64,000 nt of DNA from positions 256,041 through 320,040 of the forward strand of contig NZ_MU158691.1 in the NCBI RefSeq assembly GCF_015209965.1, given 5' to 3'. The first letter of the stretch is position 1, and each line of letters starts with the position of its first letter. The notes below the pieces were generated by a model. That model was not told the origin of the DNA and did no database searches. It saw only the letters and a list, made by a program, of their open reading frames with translations. This DNA comes from Sphingobacterium pedocola. GTDB taxonomy: Bacteria; Bacteroidota; Bacteroidia; Sphingobacteriales; Sphingobacteriaceae. Both the position numbers and the translations under genes were made by a program. Shown here one piece after another: positions 35,073-45,300 of the stretch.

Positions 35073-35256
35073 GTCAATATATATTACTACCACACAAATA
35101 TATATTAATATTTATAATAAAAGAACTAAATTTTAATGTTTTATTATAAATAATTAAAGTTTAAGAATAAAATTATTTAGGCGCACCCTGATCTTAATTC
35201 ATACCTATCTTTACACTTTTTTAAGCCGTAGATACGTTATACCCGTTTTCAAACGC

Positions 35257-35282
35257 TTATAAACGACTATAGTCGTTTATAA
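35257..35282. repeat. Perfect 26-base palindrome
   Basis: The half-site is TTATAAACGACTA and the other half is its exact reverse complement. It is enclosed by a further inverted pair, AGCCGTA (35224-35230) and TACGGCT (35283-35289). It lies about 75 bases before the Rpn gene and may be its operator or a recombination site. Confidence 0.7.
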
Positions 35283-35355
35283 TACGGCTAATATTTTTAG
35301 TTTTTTAGATGTTTGCTTTATCATTTATTTATGTTAACGTAAACACTATTTAATT

Positions 35356-36306
35356 ATGAAAGAGCTAGAAAATCCCGTGTTCATTGATCCTACTACCGAT
35401 GAGGGGTTCAAACGGTTGTTTGGCGATAAGATTAATCTTATCAATTTTCTCAATATCATCTTCCGGGGCCGCAAGGTCATTGTCGACCTTACCTACCGTG
35501 ATACCGAGCGGGTCGGCTCGGCAGAAGATATCGGTACAGTTATCTTCGATCTGATGGTCGAGACCAGTGCGGGGCAGGAGATCATTATCGAAATGCAGAC
35601 CAGCCGGCATTCGAATCTCAAGAAGCGGATGCTATATTATGCGAGCAAGGTTATTTCGGACAAAGCGCCCCATGGCGACCGCAGAGGCTGGGCATACTCC
35701 CTTCCAGAAGTGTACACCATTGTACTGATGGACGGTTTCCATATGCCCGATAGCAGCAGTAGGGGTCATTTACACGATATCTGCCTGTGCGATAGAGACT
35801 CGGGGGAAATATTTTACGAAGGATTAGGGTTTATTTACATGGAACTCATTAACTTTGTAAAAGGCGAAGCAGAGTTGGAGAGCGAGCTGGACAAGGTATT
35901 CTTTATGCTCAAGAATATGTCCAGGTTAAAGACGCTACCCCGGATACTGAATTCGGGCGTTTTCCAGCGGTTTTTCCAGCTGGCGAGCTACGCAAAATTG
36001 ACAAAGGAGGAGCGATATATGTATGATATCAGTTTAAAGCGCAAATGGGATGCTGAAGCCGTCCGGCAGGCACAAGAGGAAGATAGGCAGGCACTGGAGG
36101 TACAAAGGCAAGCATTAGAAGAGAAGCAGCGGGCATTAGAAGAGGCGCATGTGTTAAATTTAGCCCAGGCTAAAAAGGAAGCACTTGCTGAAGGCGAGCG
36201 CAAAAAAGCTATTGAATCTGCTCGAACAATGAAGAATGATGGACTTCCTCTAGAGCAGATAATCCGTTTTACGGAACTTTCTGCGGAAGAAATCGAGAAA
36301 CTCTAG
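35356..36306 (+). CDS. Rpn-family recombination-promoting nuclease / PD-(D/E)xK transposase
   Basis: The protein has 316 residues. The core is FIDPTTDEGFKRLFG, then VIFDLMVET (D65), EIIIEMQTSRHSN (E79, Q81), and MLYYASKVIS. This is the PD-(D/E)xK nuclease of the Rpn/PDDEXK_2 family. A long coiled coil follows (RQAQEEDRQALEVQRQALEE), with a tail LPLEQIIRFTELSAEEIEKL. After the TAG at 36304-36306 the frame continues in register as ALTIEEVGNLK to a second stop, like a second copy of the tail. Three shorter relatives occur in the window (19425, 30064, and possibly near 49580). It faces right, away from the minus-strand cassette-like genes. Confidence 0.9.
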   Translation: MKELENPVFIDPTTDEGFKRLFGDKINLINFLNIIFRGRKVIVDLTYRDTERVGSAEDIGTVIFDLMVETSAGQEIIIEMQTSRHSNLKKRMLYYASKVISDKAPHGDRRGWAYSLPEVYTIVLMDGFHMPDSSSRGHLHDICLCDRDSGEIFYEGLGFIYMELINFVKGEAELESELDKVFFMLKNMSRLKTLPRILNSGVFQRFFQLASYAKLTKEERYMYDISLKRKWDAEAVRQAQEEDRQALEVQRQALEEKQRALEEAHVLNLAQAKKEALAEGERKKAIESARTMKNDGLPLEQIIRFTELSAEEIEKL

Positions 36307-36399
36307 GCACTTACTATCGAGGAGGTCGGGAACTTGAAATAGTTTTTAAGTGTCTCGGGGAAATCCGTTGCTGAAATAGCTATGTCCTCCAAAATATAT

Positions 36400-36428
36400 A
36401 AGCGTTCTGAATCGGAACGCTTTTTTTT
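36400..36428 (+). terminator. Terminator after the Rpn gene
   Basis: AAGCGTTC, loop TGAATCG, GAACGCTT and a run of T. Nearly the same sequence ends at 49640 after the chaperone gene. Confidence 0.85.
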
Positions 36429-36537
36429 AACTAAAAGCTATAATTTTCGTAAAGTCTTTATAGGCTGTTTTTAATTCTTCCTTTTTCAAAGGTCTGTAAA
36501 CTTTCAATTCTTCCCAATTCATATTCGGTGTCGTTTT

Positions 36538-36675
36538 AAGCTGTAGCATAACGTTTTGGGGCTTTGCGTTCGGGCGCGTTTCGGAGCACAAAGTTTTAAT
36601 TTATTACGAAAGTTCATTGGTAGCATAAAGCCCAAAGTTTGGACGTCAGCCCGCCTGACGCAAGTGCTTCTTGTT
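36538..36675 (-). repeat. Cassette-end-like intergenic element (copy A)
   Basis: About 135 bases that align with 54466-54605. Shared blocks are ATAACGTTT, GGGGCTTTGCGTTCG, AGCACAAA, TTATTAC, AAAGTTCA, GCCTGACGCAA. On the minus strand the ends (TTGCGT near the left, ACGCAA near the right) are complementary, so it can fold into a long hairpin with AAC/GTT termini. It follows the stop of the lipoprotein gene at 36687. Confidence 0.75.
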
Positions 36676-36686
36676 ATCATAGTTTT

Positions 36687-37295
36687 TTAGTCTTTATAAA
36701 TTGCAAGTCTTATTTGTCTGTATCCGTTGTTGTCGTTCCCAAACATAAATAAATACGCATTCATTCCGTCCGCCCGTTTAAATTTTAAGTCATCTCTGAA
36801 AGTCTTGTCATTGATTTTTCCTTGTTCAATATTTTTTGAGATAGGTTTTCCAAATTCCTTAGTCAGTCTAGATATTAAATTATCAAATTTGGTCTGAAAC
36901 GCTTTGAACTTTTTTGTGTAATTTTCTTCTATAAGAATGTCAGCATTCATTTTTTGTAAGTCGTCCCATTGATAAAGGATTACTTTTACCAAACTGTCAT
37001 TTACGGCATAAAAATATTCTGTTTCAAGTTTAAAATTCGGTTTCTCTTTGTTTTCATATGTTTTTGGTATCGCTAAAATATATTTGTTTTTGTTGGGATA
37101 AATTCCTTCTCCAATTCCAATTAAATAGTCAGTAGTAATGTCTTTTGAATGTTTCTGTTTTTCTAACTTTATTGCCGTTTTAATGTCTAGTTTGTCAAAT
37201 CCATTAAACTCTTTACCTTCAAATATTAATCTGTTGGTCATGCAAGATGTAAATGCGAATAAGGTCAGTAAAACTATGTATCGTTGTAATCTCAT
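36687..37295 (-). CDS. Lipoprotein of unknown function
   Basis: The protein has 202 residues. The lipobox is LFAFTSC at residues 12-18. The mature part is charged and mixed alpha/beta, with IGEGIYPNKNKYILAIPKTY, DIKTAIKLEKQKHSKDITTD, and a tail FMFGNDNNGYRQIRLAIY. No known domain was recognised. The downstream flank is the cassette-end-like element (copy A), so it may be the last gene of a mobile cassette. Confidence 0.6.
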   Translation of the reverse strand: MRLQRYIVLLTLFAFTSCMTNRLIFEGKEFNGFDKLDIKTAIKLEKQKHSKDITTDYLIGIGEGIYPNKNKYILAIPKTYENKEKPNFKLETEYFYAVNDSLVKVILYQWDDLQKMNADILIEENYTKKFKAFQTKFDNLISRLTKEFGKPISKNIEQGKINDKTFRDDLKFKRADGMNAYLFMFGNDNNGYRQIRLAIYKD

Positions 37296-37438
37296 TTTTT
37301 GTACTGTCTTTTACTATTGGTGGTGACGCTCGGGCGACTTTGCAAATTCCGAAAGAATCAGCGAAGCTAACTAGCGTAGCTGTACCGAAGATACAAAAGC
37401 GTAGCTATTTAGGCAAGGCGCTTATTATGTGCGGCATT

Positions 37439-37894
37439 TTATCCATTCTTCTGTTTCAAATAGTTCAACAAATCAAGAATGTGTTGTTGAGTATGTCCGT
37501 AAAAAATAAGTTGGAAATACCAAAGTCCGTCCGCTAAACTGTTGTTTTCAATTCTCCATTTAATTTCTAATAAGTCGATAATAATGTCAGACAGATCGTC
37601 AATTGCGTCACCGATTGCATTGTTTTTTAAGTTGTCAATATCGTAAATGGCAATTATAGTTTTGTAGAAACCGAAGTCTTTAAAATTACTTGAAACATTA
37701 AGTCGAATGTCAGGAAGTTTTGATTTGTCAAAGTCTGGATATTCTGCTTCGTCAAAATTATAGTCTATGTCAAAATATAGGTTGTAAATTTTAACTATGT
37801 GTCGTTCCAACAATTTTTCTTTGTCAGTTACTGTCAAGTTTGGTTGAAGTCCATACTTAACAATTTCATTTATTGTCGGAATAAGTTCTTTCAT
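37439..37894 (-). CDS. DUF5063-like small protein
   Basis: The protein has 151 residues, soluble, with NEIVKYGLQPNLTVTDKEKL, IYNLYFDIDYNFDEAEYPDF, AIGDAIDDLSDIIIDLLEIK and WYFQLIFYGHTQQHILDLLN. The last part is the pattern of DUF5063, a small helical domain. I am fairly but not fully sure of this assignment. Its start lies 25 bases after the next gene's stop, so this gene and the SUFU gene may be cotranscribed. Confidence 0.6.
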   Translation of the reverse strand: MKELIPTINEIVKYGLQPNLTVTDKEKLLERHIVKIYNLYFDIDYNFDEAEYPDFDKSKLPDIRLNVSSNFKDFGFYKTIIAIYDIDNLKNNAIGDAIDDLSDIIIDLLEIKWRIENNSLADGLWYFQLIFYGHTQQHILDLLNYLKQKNG

Positions 37895-37919
37895 CGTGGG
37901 GTCGTTCTATTCATCTTAT

Positions 37920-38582
37920 TTATGCAACTGATTGCCTGTCTAAGTCACTGTACGGATAGTATCCTGCTTGTTTTAGTTTTTTGAAAAGTTCTTCACTTCC
38001 GTTTTCTCTCGCAAAATCCATTTCACTTCTGAAAATCTGCAAGCACAATAACAAGTGATGCTTTCTGTCGCCAATTCTAAATTCTTTATCGTCTGGTTGA
38101 TAAAGGTCAAATACTAAACAAGAATTTTCTTCACCTATACCGTTTGGAACTTCACAAGTCTCATTAGGATTTAAAACTGCTTCCTTTGAAAAAAAACCAA
38201 TTGTTGTGAAAATGCCACAAATTTTCCTTTCTATCAGATTGAATGGTGTCTGACTTTCTTCACTGTTGTGGTAGTGGTGTTTTGTGAATGCTATAAGTTC
38301 ATATGTCCCGAGTCTGTTGGGTAATGGCCCTGTCCCATCAGGTTCTAAAAGTTCCATTGTTGCAAAACCTGTTCCTTTGATATGGTTTGGAAAATAATAC
38401 ATATCTACTGCTCCACCAACTGCAAAGGGAATTATTGCGTGGCCGACCAAGTCGTGCATTTTTCCAAGCACATTTTCAAGTCCCTTTGATTTTTGTTCAT
38501 AATCAAGCTCGTGTTCTTGTTCTGTAAATTCTCTTGGTGTAGGTTTGTCGTGTTTGCCAAATAATCTTTTAAAAAAGCTCAT
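37920..38582 (-). CDS. Suppressor-of-fused (SUFU)-domain protein
   Basis: The protein has 220 residues. The SUFU domain pattern is seen in VDMYYFPNHIKGTGFATMEL, LGTYELIAFTKHHY, GIFTTIGFFSKEAVLNPNET and DDKEFRIGDRKHHLLLCLQI. In bacteria such domains are common as immunity proteins of polymorphic toxin systems or as stand-alone cassette genes. No toxin lies beside it here, so it may be an orphan immunity protein (inference). The cassette-end-like element (copy C) lies just upstream. Confidence 0.8.
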   Translation of the reverse strand: MSFFKRLFGKHDKPTPREFTEQEHELDYEQKSKGLENVLGKMHDLVGHAIIPFAVGGAVDMYYFPNHIKGTGFATMELLEPDGTGPLPNRLGTYELIAFTKHHYHNSEESQTPFNLIERKICGIFTTIGFFSKEAVLNPNETCEVPNGIGEENSCLVFDLYQPDDKEFRIGDRKHHLLLCLQIFRSEMDFARENGSEELFKKLKQAGYYPYSDLDRQSVA

Positions 38583-38636
38583 AATATTTGATTTTGTTTT
38601 AATGTCATTGTCTACTGGATCGTCTTACGGTTACAC

Positions 38637-38734
38637 ATAACCGGTTCGGGGTTTGCCGAATGCGGGGATTTTCAGCACTTCACTGTCATAGAGGCACGAC
38701 CCGCCGGCTTTTGCAAAACGGCTGTTACAAGCTG
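38637..38734 (-). repeat. Cassette-end-like intergenic element (copy C)
   Basis: ATAACCGGTTCGGGG...TTTGCCG at one edge matches ATAACGTTTCGGGGCTTTGCG of the 54466 copy. The other edge TTTTGCAAAACGGCTGTTAC matches CGCAAAACCGCTGTTC. The middle differs. It follows the stop of the HEAT-repeat gene at 38743. Confidence 0.65.
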
Positions 38735-38742
38735 GCTCGATG

Positions 38743-40293
38743 TCATTTGAAATAAAAATCAAGTCCATCTACTGGGTTTGTTTTAAAATATTGTTTGTCT
38801 TCCTGTATCTCGTTTACGAAATTGAAAATCTGTTTTGCTCTTTCAATTTCAACTTGTTTCGGTGTAGAAAATAGTCTTACTGCTCTTGTTCTCCAAATTT
38901 GTAAATAGCCAAATGCCAATTGTCTTATATTTTCATTTTCGTCAATAGTTCCAATCATTAAGTCGGGAATTGCTGTCCAACCGCCAACTTTGTTAAAGAG
39001 TTTGAGCATTGATTTTTTCAAGTCATAATTGCCTGTTTCGTATATGCTTTTTGCCTTAGTCAATACCTCTTGTCGCGGAATGTTCGATAGAAATTCAATG
39101 ATTACGTTTCTAAGACCAAGATATTTGCTGTCAAGGTTCGCAAATGCAAAGTCATAAGCATCTTCTTCATCAAGTTTGCAAAGAGCTAAAAACGCTGTCT
39201 TTTTAATTCTTATTTTATTATCTTTCAGATATGACTTAACTGTTTCCGAATAATTTTTACCGTCAGTTTCAGCAAGTCCGCTTAATGACCCAATGATTTG
39301 TTTGTTTTCATGTAAGTTGTCATTGTAAAATTTAGCAAAGTCACTGTTTGATTGTTTGAGCGTGAACCTTGCAAAATGTCTTATTGTAGCTGAATTGTCC
39401 GCTAAAAATTTCTTTGCAGTTGTTTCAAAACCGTTTTGCTCTTTTAAGCAATAAAGTGTTTGAAGTCGAACATTCGCTGATTTGTCATTCAATAATTGTT
39501 CTATTTGCGCTTGTCCAAGTTTGTCAAAATGGTTTATTGTTAAGTTCCTAATCAAAAAATGTTTGTCGTTTAATAACAGTTTTAATTCTTGTGAATTGTC
39601 GGCGAGCGAACTTGAAATATGTTTTGCTAATAAAATTCTAAGTTTATCTGGGTATTTTTTGAAGTTTTCAATTACATATGCCCTGTTTGTAAAAGCAATG
39701 AAGTTAACAATATCTTGGTAAATTGGACGTAGGTCTGTCCGCTCAACTTTTTGGAGCCACTCAAAAATTGGTAAATTTTCGATTAAGCTGTCAATGTAGT
39801 TGGTTTTCTTGTAGTTGTCAATTCCATTTCGTGCAGCTTGTCGAACTGGCAAAACCCAATCAGCTAAACGATATATTAGGAATTGTACAGCTCTTGAACT
39901 GTCAACTTGTGAAAGTTTTTTAACTGCTTTTTCTCTTACGTATCCACTTCCGTTTAATGAACTAATTGCTAACAACTCTATATATTGTTCCTTCGGAAAA
40001 TTTGCTTCATAAAAGTCAATGTCACTTTTTGAAATACTACAATGTTTGAGAGTGTCGTAATATCCCTTTCTGCTGTCAATTTTTTTAAATAAGTGAATAA
40101 TTGTCCTGCAAGTAGTTCCCCTTATTTCTTTGTTGTTGTCTTTTAGAAATTCTGTTATACTGTATATAAGGCCTGGATAACCATTATTGGCAATTTTTGT
40201 CAAGGCGTTAATCTTCTCGTCCGTATTGTCCTTTGAAAAAAGCCAAGTCTTGTTAGGTCGTCTTAAAATTTCTATGTATTGCCAAATTTCCAT
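38743..40293 (-). CDS. HEAT-repeat protein
   Basis: The protein has 516 residues made of helical HEAT-like repeats, for example IYSITEFLKDNNKEIRGTTC, SGYVREKAVKKLSQVDSSRA, KSANVRLQTLYCLKEQNGFE and NENIRQLAFGYLQIWRTRAV. This is a scaffold for protein or nucleic-acid binding (family knowledge). There is no catalytic domain. It is the largest of the minus-strand cassette-like genes and is followed by the element copy C. Function is unknown. Confidence 0.75.
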   Translation of the reverse strand: MEIWQYIEILRRPNKTWLFSKDNTDEKINALTKIANNGYPGLIYSITEFLKDNNKEIRGTTCRTIIHLFKKIDSRKGYYDTLKHCSISKSDIDFYEANFPKEQYIELLAISSLNGSGYVREKAVKKLSQVDSSRAVQFLIYRLADWVLPVRQAARNGIDNYKKTNYIDSLIENLPIFEWLQKVERTDLRPIYQDIVNFIAFTNRAYVIENFKKYPDKLRILLAKHISSSLADNSQELKLLLNDKHFLIRNLTINHFDKLGQAQIEQLLNDKSANVRLQTLYCLKEQNGFETTAKKFLADNSATIRHFARFTLKQSNSDFAKFYNDNLHENKQIIGSLSGLAETDGKNYSETVKSYLKDNKIRIKKTAFLALCKLDEEDAYDFAFANLDSKYLGLRNVIIEFLSNIPRQEVLTKAKSIYETGNYDLKKSMLKLFNKVGGWTAIPDLMIGTIDENENIRQLAFGYLQIWRTRAVRLFSTPKQVEIERAKQIFNFVNEIQEDKQYFKTNPVDGLDFYFK

Positions 40294-40705
40294 TTCTTGT
40301 AGTGTCGTCTTTTAGGCTTGCTTGTAGCAGCTGTAATAGCGAACTAATATACAGAATATTTAGCTTCGCTGAGCTCCTTACCGTGGGTTCGCTAAACCAT
40401 CCCTATAGACGTGTTTCGTTTTTTGTGTTTTTATATTTTTGTAATGTTCTGAAATGATGTTGATTAGCTGTGTTTTTTGTTATGAATAGCGAAGTAATTA
40501 TAGTGATGCGGCTGTTATACGAGAATGAATAGCGAAAGAATACTTAAAGCCTTTGAAATAAAGCTAACCGCGCCGTGTTACGCTAGCAATACGATTCGGT
40601 CCTATAAGTATTATGGCAGTTCGTTTCTTGAGCATGTTGAGCTGTAAATTCTTAAAAGATACGGAATATTTGTTTTTTTTTACCTTATATTTAGTACAAT
40701 TATAT
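40294..40705. other. Intergenic region with cassette-end-like sequences
   Basis: No gene is convincing here. GCGGCTGTTATACGAG at 40507-40522 and GTAGCAGCTGTAATAGCG near 40325 resemble the two edges of the elements at 38637 and 54466. CCGTGTTACGCTAGC near 40574 is similar too. The region separates the minus-strand series from the plus-strand gene at 40706. Confidence 0.4.
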
Positions 40706-41794
40706 ATGATGAACTTTTCTAAACTACTTTTATTAAGCTTATTATTACTTTTGTTAGGTTGTGGCACTCCAGTTAAGGAACTCCCCATAACGTGGAATGA
40801 ATATATTCGAAGTTTCTCGTCAGATGATGGGGAAAGAATAGGCTATATCGATGAAAGTGGAGATACCGTTTTGCCGCCTGTATACAATCCGATCTTTTGT
40901 CCTCCAGTGATTTATACTGTTGGCGCTGTAAGTAGTCTGGATACAGCTATAGGAATGTTCTATTTAAACAAAAATGGTAAAAAATTTGGTCGGGATAGTT
41001 TATGGGCATTTGATTTCTCATATGATGTAGAGTCGGATGGGTTTATTCGGTTTTCGGTAGGTGGATATCCTGACCGTAATACGGAACGGGAAGGTCTATA
41101 CGACTGGAAAGGAAATATACGGGTACCCAGCGAGTATAATCAATTGTCATCCGTTAAAAATGGCATGTTGATCGGAAAGAAGGATGCGAAAAGCGAACCT
41201 ATACAGCCAGGTTCGGAATATTGGAATTGGGTTGGTGGTAAAAAGTTCCTGTTGGATACCAATGGAGTCGTATTGGTGGACGATCTACTTGAAATAAAAA
41301 AAATAAATCAGGATATCGACTTCTACTCAAAAATAGAAGCCGAAGTCCCTTTGCCTCATCGTGTGAACATAAAAACGGTAGATGGAAAATATTTATCGTT
41401 CATTAATTTAAAAGAGGAATTTAAATCGTATTTGAAAAAGAATGGCCAACTCGGAAAATTGTTGTTGGATACTTTATGGGTAGATGATATGAGCATAGGC
41501 AAAACCGAGTTTCTTTCCTCTTCAGCGTATTCTTCCATGAGGGAGCTGATTACGAAAGCGATAAATTTGGATAGTCTTGACATCAGATATGATCGTTTTC
41601 CCCGTGATCTGACCAATACTTTTCTGAAGGACTTTCAGGAGTTGGTTTCTTCAGATCAGTTTTTCAGGAGATTCCCCGTTTTAGAACTGACTACACGAAG
41701 ACCTGGTAAAACTTATGAACTCCTTTTTGTCAGAGATCAGAATAAACAATACAAATTGTTTCGGGTAGAAATCTATGGAAATTATATCCACTAG
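40706..41794 (+). CDS. WG-repeat lipoprotein
   Basis: The protein has 362 residues from ATG 40706 (MMNFSKLLLLSLLLLLLGC with lipobox LLGC). A longer frame from 40613 lacks a signal and I reject it. WG-type repeats are visible: RIGYIDESGDTVLPPVYN and GLYDWKGNIRVPSEYNQLSS. The C-terminal half is not recognised. It is probably an exported surface or periplasmic protein. It sits alone between the cassette-like region and the DUF1810 gene. Confidence 0.75.
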   Translation: MMNFSKLLLLSLLLLLLGCGTPVKELPITWNEYIRSFSSDDGERIGYIDESGDTVLPPVYNPIFCPPVIYTVGAVSSLDTAIGMFYLNKNGKKFGRDSLWAFDFSYDVESDGFIRFSVGGYPDRNTEREGLYDWKGNIRVPSEYNQLSSVKNGMLIGKKDAKSEPIQPGSEYWNWVGGKKFLLDTNGVVLVDDLLEIKKINQDIDFYSKIEAEVPLPHRVNIKTVDGKYLSFINLKEEFKSYLKKNGQLGKLLLDTLWVDDMSIGKTEFLSSSAYSSMRELITKAINLDSLDIRYDRFPRDLTNTFLKDFQELVSSDQFFRRFPVLELTTRRPGKTYELLFVRDQNKQYKLFRVEIYGNYIH

Positions 41795-41905
41795 CGTTTC
41801 CTTTTTTATGATACTGTTCCATCGTCTGCTTTTTGATTTTTCAGGACGCTTTTTTGCAAGCAGAATAGGGGCTTATAGAGTATGATCCATATTAAAGAGC
41901 ACCTT

Positions 41906-42328
41906 TCACAGTTTTTTCAACAGCCTCAGCGTCGCCTCATCCTGTACACCACCAAAATAACGGTCGATTACCGAATCAAAAACTATAGGGCTGTTTTCCA
42001 CGTTGGCAAATAATGTCATCGACGAACAGAGTTTAAGATCATCAGGATGTCCAAATATTTCAATAGCCGATTTACCACGGAGAGTGAGCAGTAATTCAGA
42101 GCTTTCAATAAGGTGCTTTCCCAGCACGGGGTGTTTCAGGAAGGCTGCCGCTTCACGCAAGCCCGATATGGCATAGTATTTCGCCGTATCACTCTGCCCA
42201 AGACCTTTGAGCTGTGGAAATATAAACCACATCCAGTGCGATTCCTTTCTGCCCCTTTTTATTTCGGACAAAGCCCTCATATACATCTGGTTTTGCGCAT
42301 CCAGAAAGCGTTGTAAATTATAATCCAT
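41906..42328 (-). CDS. DUF1810-family protein
   Basis: The protein has 140 residues. It matches the family end to end: MDYNLQRFLDAQNQMYMRAL, KESHWMWFIFPQLKGLGQSD, TAKYYAISGLREAAAFLKHP, LGKHLIESSELLLTLRGKSA. It is a small soluble helical protein of unknown function. It lies just downstream of the dnaE gene on the same strand (40 bases) and may be read with it. Confidence 0.88.
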   Translation of the reverse strand: MDYNLQRFLDAQNQMYMRALSEIKRGRKESHWMWFIFPQLKGLGQSDTAKYYAISGLREAAAFLKHPVLGKHLIESSELLLTLRGKSAIEIFGHPDDLKLCSSMTLFANVENSPIVFDSVIDRYFGGVQDEATLRLLKKL

Positions 42329-42367
42329 CTTTAGTACATAACTAACATCAATTCATGCCAATAAGTT

Positions 42368-45300
42368 TCACCCACCCATTTTCCTTCTCGGCAATCCGAT
42401 CTCGTGCTCCTGGGGGTAGGGGGCGCGGTCGGTCATGCTTACATCCTCGCGGATCTGCCGGTGTACATCAAAGGCATGCTTCTTATCGTGCGCATAGCGC
42501 GGGTCGGGGATAAACGGCAGCTTCGCCATCTTATGGATGGTAAGGGTAGGGAAGTGGTAGTCCACCTCCACGGTACCCAGCAGCAGGTAGCAGCCACCGC
42601 CCTTAAAAGGAGAATGTTGGAGCGAGTCGGGGAAGTGTGCCGTATCAAAGTAGTCGCCATTTACGTCGATCCACGTACCGAAGAACATCGTACCCCTTTT
42701 GGTGGGCACGTGTTTGCGCGATATCAGATAGGCCAGCATCTTCACCTGCCGTTTGTGGTGCGCCGTCAGGTCCCGTGCCATCACATCACCGCGGTACCGC
42801 GTCTGCAGCAGGTCAAACGGACTGCACGACACCGGAAAGCTGAGCAGTTCGATCTCGTCAAAGGCATCTTCAAAAGCCGACCGCTCCAGCACAGGCAGCT
42901 TATACTCCTTTGCCGGCTCCCGTATCAGCATCAGGTTTCTGTCCTGCGGCCTAAAATTCACAAGCAGTAGCCGTGCCTGCACCAGCAGTTCATTTTTGCT
43001 TTTTCCCGTAAAGCGGAAGGCACCGATAAAGATCAGGATCTGCACCCCCTCGATACCGATGGGGATCCGCTGTATGAAATCCTCCAGCGAGCAGAAAGCA
43101 CCATGTTGCGCCCGTTCCTCCGGGATAAGCCGTGCCAGGCGCGATTCCAGGCTCTGCAGGTGCATAAAGCCCAGAAAAACCTCATCCCCGTCTACCGTCG
43201 TCTCGTAGTCGCTGTTATTCACACAGGGCGTCGTAACCCTGGCCCCCGACATCCGCGCCTCGTGCACATACACCTCCGTGCGGTAAAATCCACCCTGGTT
43301 ATTGATCACCGCCACCATAAATTCAATCGGGTAGTGTACCTTGAGGTACAAGCTCTGGTAGCTTTCCACGGCATAGGAAGCCGAGTGCGCCTTGCAGAAC
43401 GAATAGCCCGCAAACGATTCAATCTGCCGGTACACCTCACGGCTCAGCCCCTCGGGATGTCCAATAGCCGCGCAGGAAGCAAAGAAATTATCCTTCACCC
43501 GCTGCAGGGCCGCCAGCGAGCGTCCCTTGCCACTCATCGCTCGGCGCAGCACATCCCCGTCGGCAGCAGAGAGGCCACCGAAGTGCATGGCAATCTTGAT
43601 CACATCCTCCTGGTACACCATGATGCCGTACGTATCCCCCAGGTGCTCCTCAAACACCTCATGAAAATATTCAAAGCTGTCGGGGCAGTTGTGGCGGAAG
43701 ATGTACTCCTTCATCATGCCCGACTGGGCAACCCCCGGGCGGATGATCGAAGAAGCCGCCACCAGCGTCGGGTAGTCCGCACATTTCAGGCGGCGCAGCA
43801 GGCCGCGCATCGCCGGCGATTCGATGTAGAAGCAGCCGATCGTCTGCCCACGGCTCAGAAATTCATTGCAGCGAGCCTCATTCTTGGATAGGGCCGTATC
43901 CCGTATATCCACCTGTATGCCCCGGTTCTTACGGATCAGCTTCGCTGCATCGTTGATGCTGCCGATACCGCGCTGGCTCAGGATATCAAATTTCTCCAGT
44001 CCGATCTCCTCGGCAACATGCATGTCAAACTGCACGATCGGGAATCCCTTTGGCGGCATCTCCAGCGCCGAGTAATCCGTAATCGGCTCCTCCGAGATCA
44101 GGATCCCGCAGGAGTGCATGCTCCGCTGGTTCGGATATTTCTCCAGCATCCTGCCGTATTTGTGCACCAGCTTCACTACCGCGCTGTCGTCGTGCATATC
44201 GACCGACTGCGTCGCCAGAGCATCCAGCTCCTCCTTGGGCAGTCCGAATACCTTGCCTACCTCGCGGAATATCGAGCGGTACTTAAATTCCACATTCGTA
44301 CCACAGAACGCCACGTGGTCCCTGCCGTAGCGGTCAAAGATATACTCCAGTATGGTATCCCGGTCCTGCCAGCTCCAGTCGATGTCAAAGTCCGGCGGTG
44401 TCTTGCGGTTCAGGTTCAGGAAGCGTTCAAAGTAGAGGTCCAGTTCCAGCGGGCAGATATCCGTAATCCCCAGGCAGTAGGCGATGATGCTGTTGGCACC
44501 ACTGCCGCGGCCGATATGCATAAAACCCATGCTGTTGCTGTAGCGGATGATGTCCCAGGTAATCAGAAAATAACCGCTGAATCCCAGCTCATCGATCACC
44601 TTCAGTTCCTTTTCCATCCGCTCGCGGGCGGCCACATGGTTTTCGCCGTAGCGCTTTTTCAGTCCCGCCCTTGCGAGGCCCGTCAGGAATGTAGCGTCCC
44701 CCTGCCGGCTATCCGTATAGTATTTTTTGTTTTTGGGCGTGGTAAAGTCAAATTCAAAATTACAGCCCTCCATCACCATCACCGTATTGGCGATCAGCTG
44801 CGGATAATCGCGGTATACCTCCAGCAGTTTGTCGACCGGTTCCATCGTTTCCCCTATAGCACATACGTCCTGCGGTTCAAGTCTGGAGAGGATCACATTG
44901 CGGTCTATGGCCCGCAGAATGCGGTGCAGGTTGTGCTCTGTTTTATTGGAAATCGTCACTGGACTCAGGATCAGCATCCGCTCCAAGTACCGCTTCCATT
45001 CCGGCCGTATCAGCAGGTTTACCTCCGAGGGGCGTACCCCCACATACTCGTGCGCTTTCAGCTCCGGCGGCACATTAGGGAGCGGATAGATCACCGTTAC
45101 CTCCGCAAAGTCGGGCGCTATGGTAGGCAGCGCTATACCGTCGCAGTTACGGGCGGTAAGCAGCCTGCACAGTTCGCCGATACCCGATTGCTTTTTCGCC
45201 AGGCCGATGTACAGCAGGCGGTCATCGTTGCGGATCTCCATGCCCACGATCGGTTTTATCCCCGCTTTGAGGCAGGCCCGTGTAAAGTCGTATATTCCCG

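Noticed and set aside
35224..35289. Palindrome before the Rpn gene as a CRISPR-like or terminator element
   Set aside because: There is a single unit with no spacers and no run of T, so neither label fits. It is kept as a palindrome only.
42404..42970. 188-codon plus-strand frame
   Set aside because: Antisense to the 3' end of dnaE; no family features.
43103..43891. 262-codon plus-strand frame
   Set aside because: Antisense shadow of dnaE with low-complexity composition and no start context.
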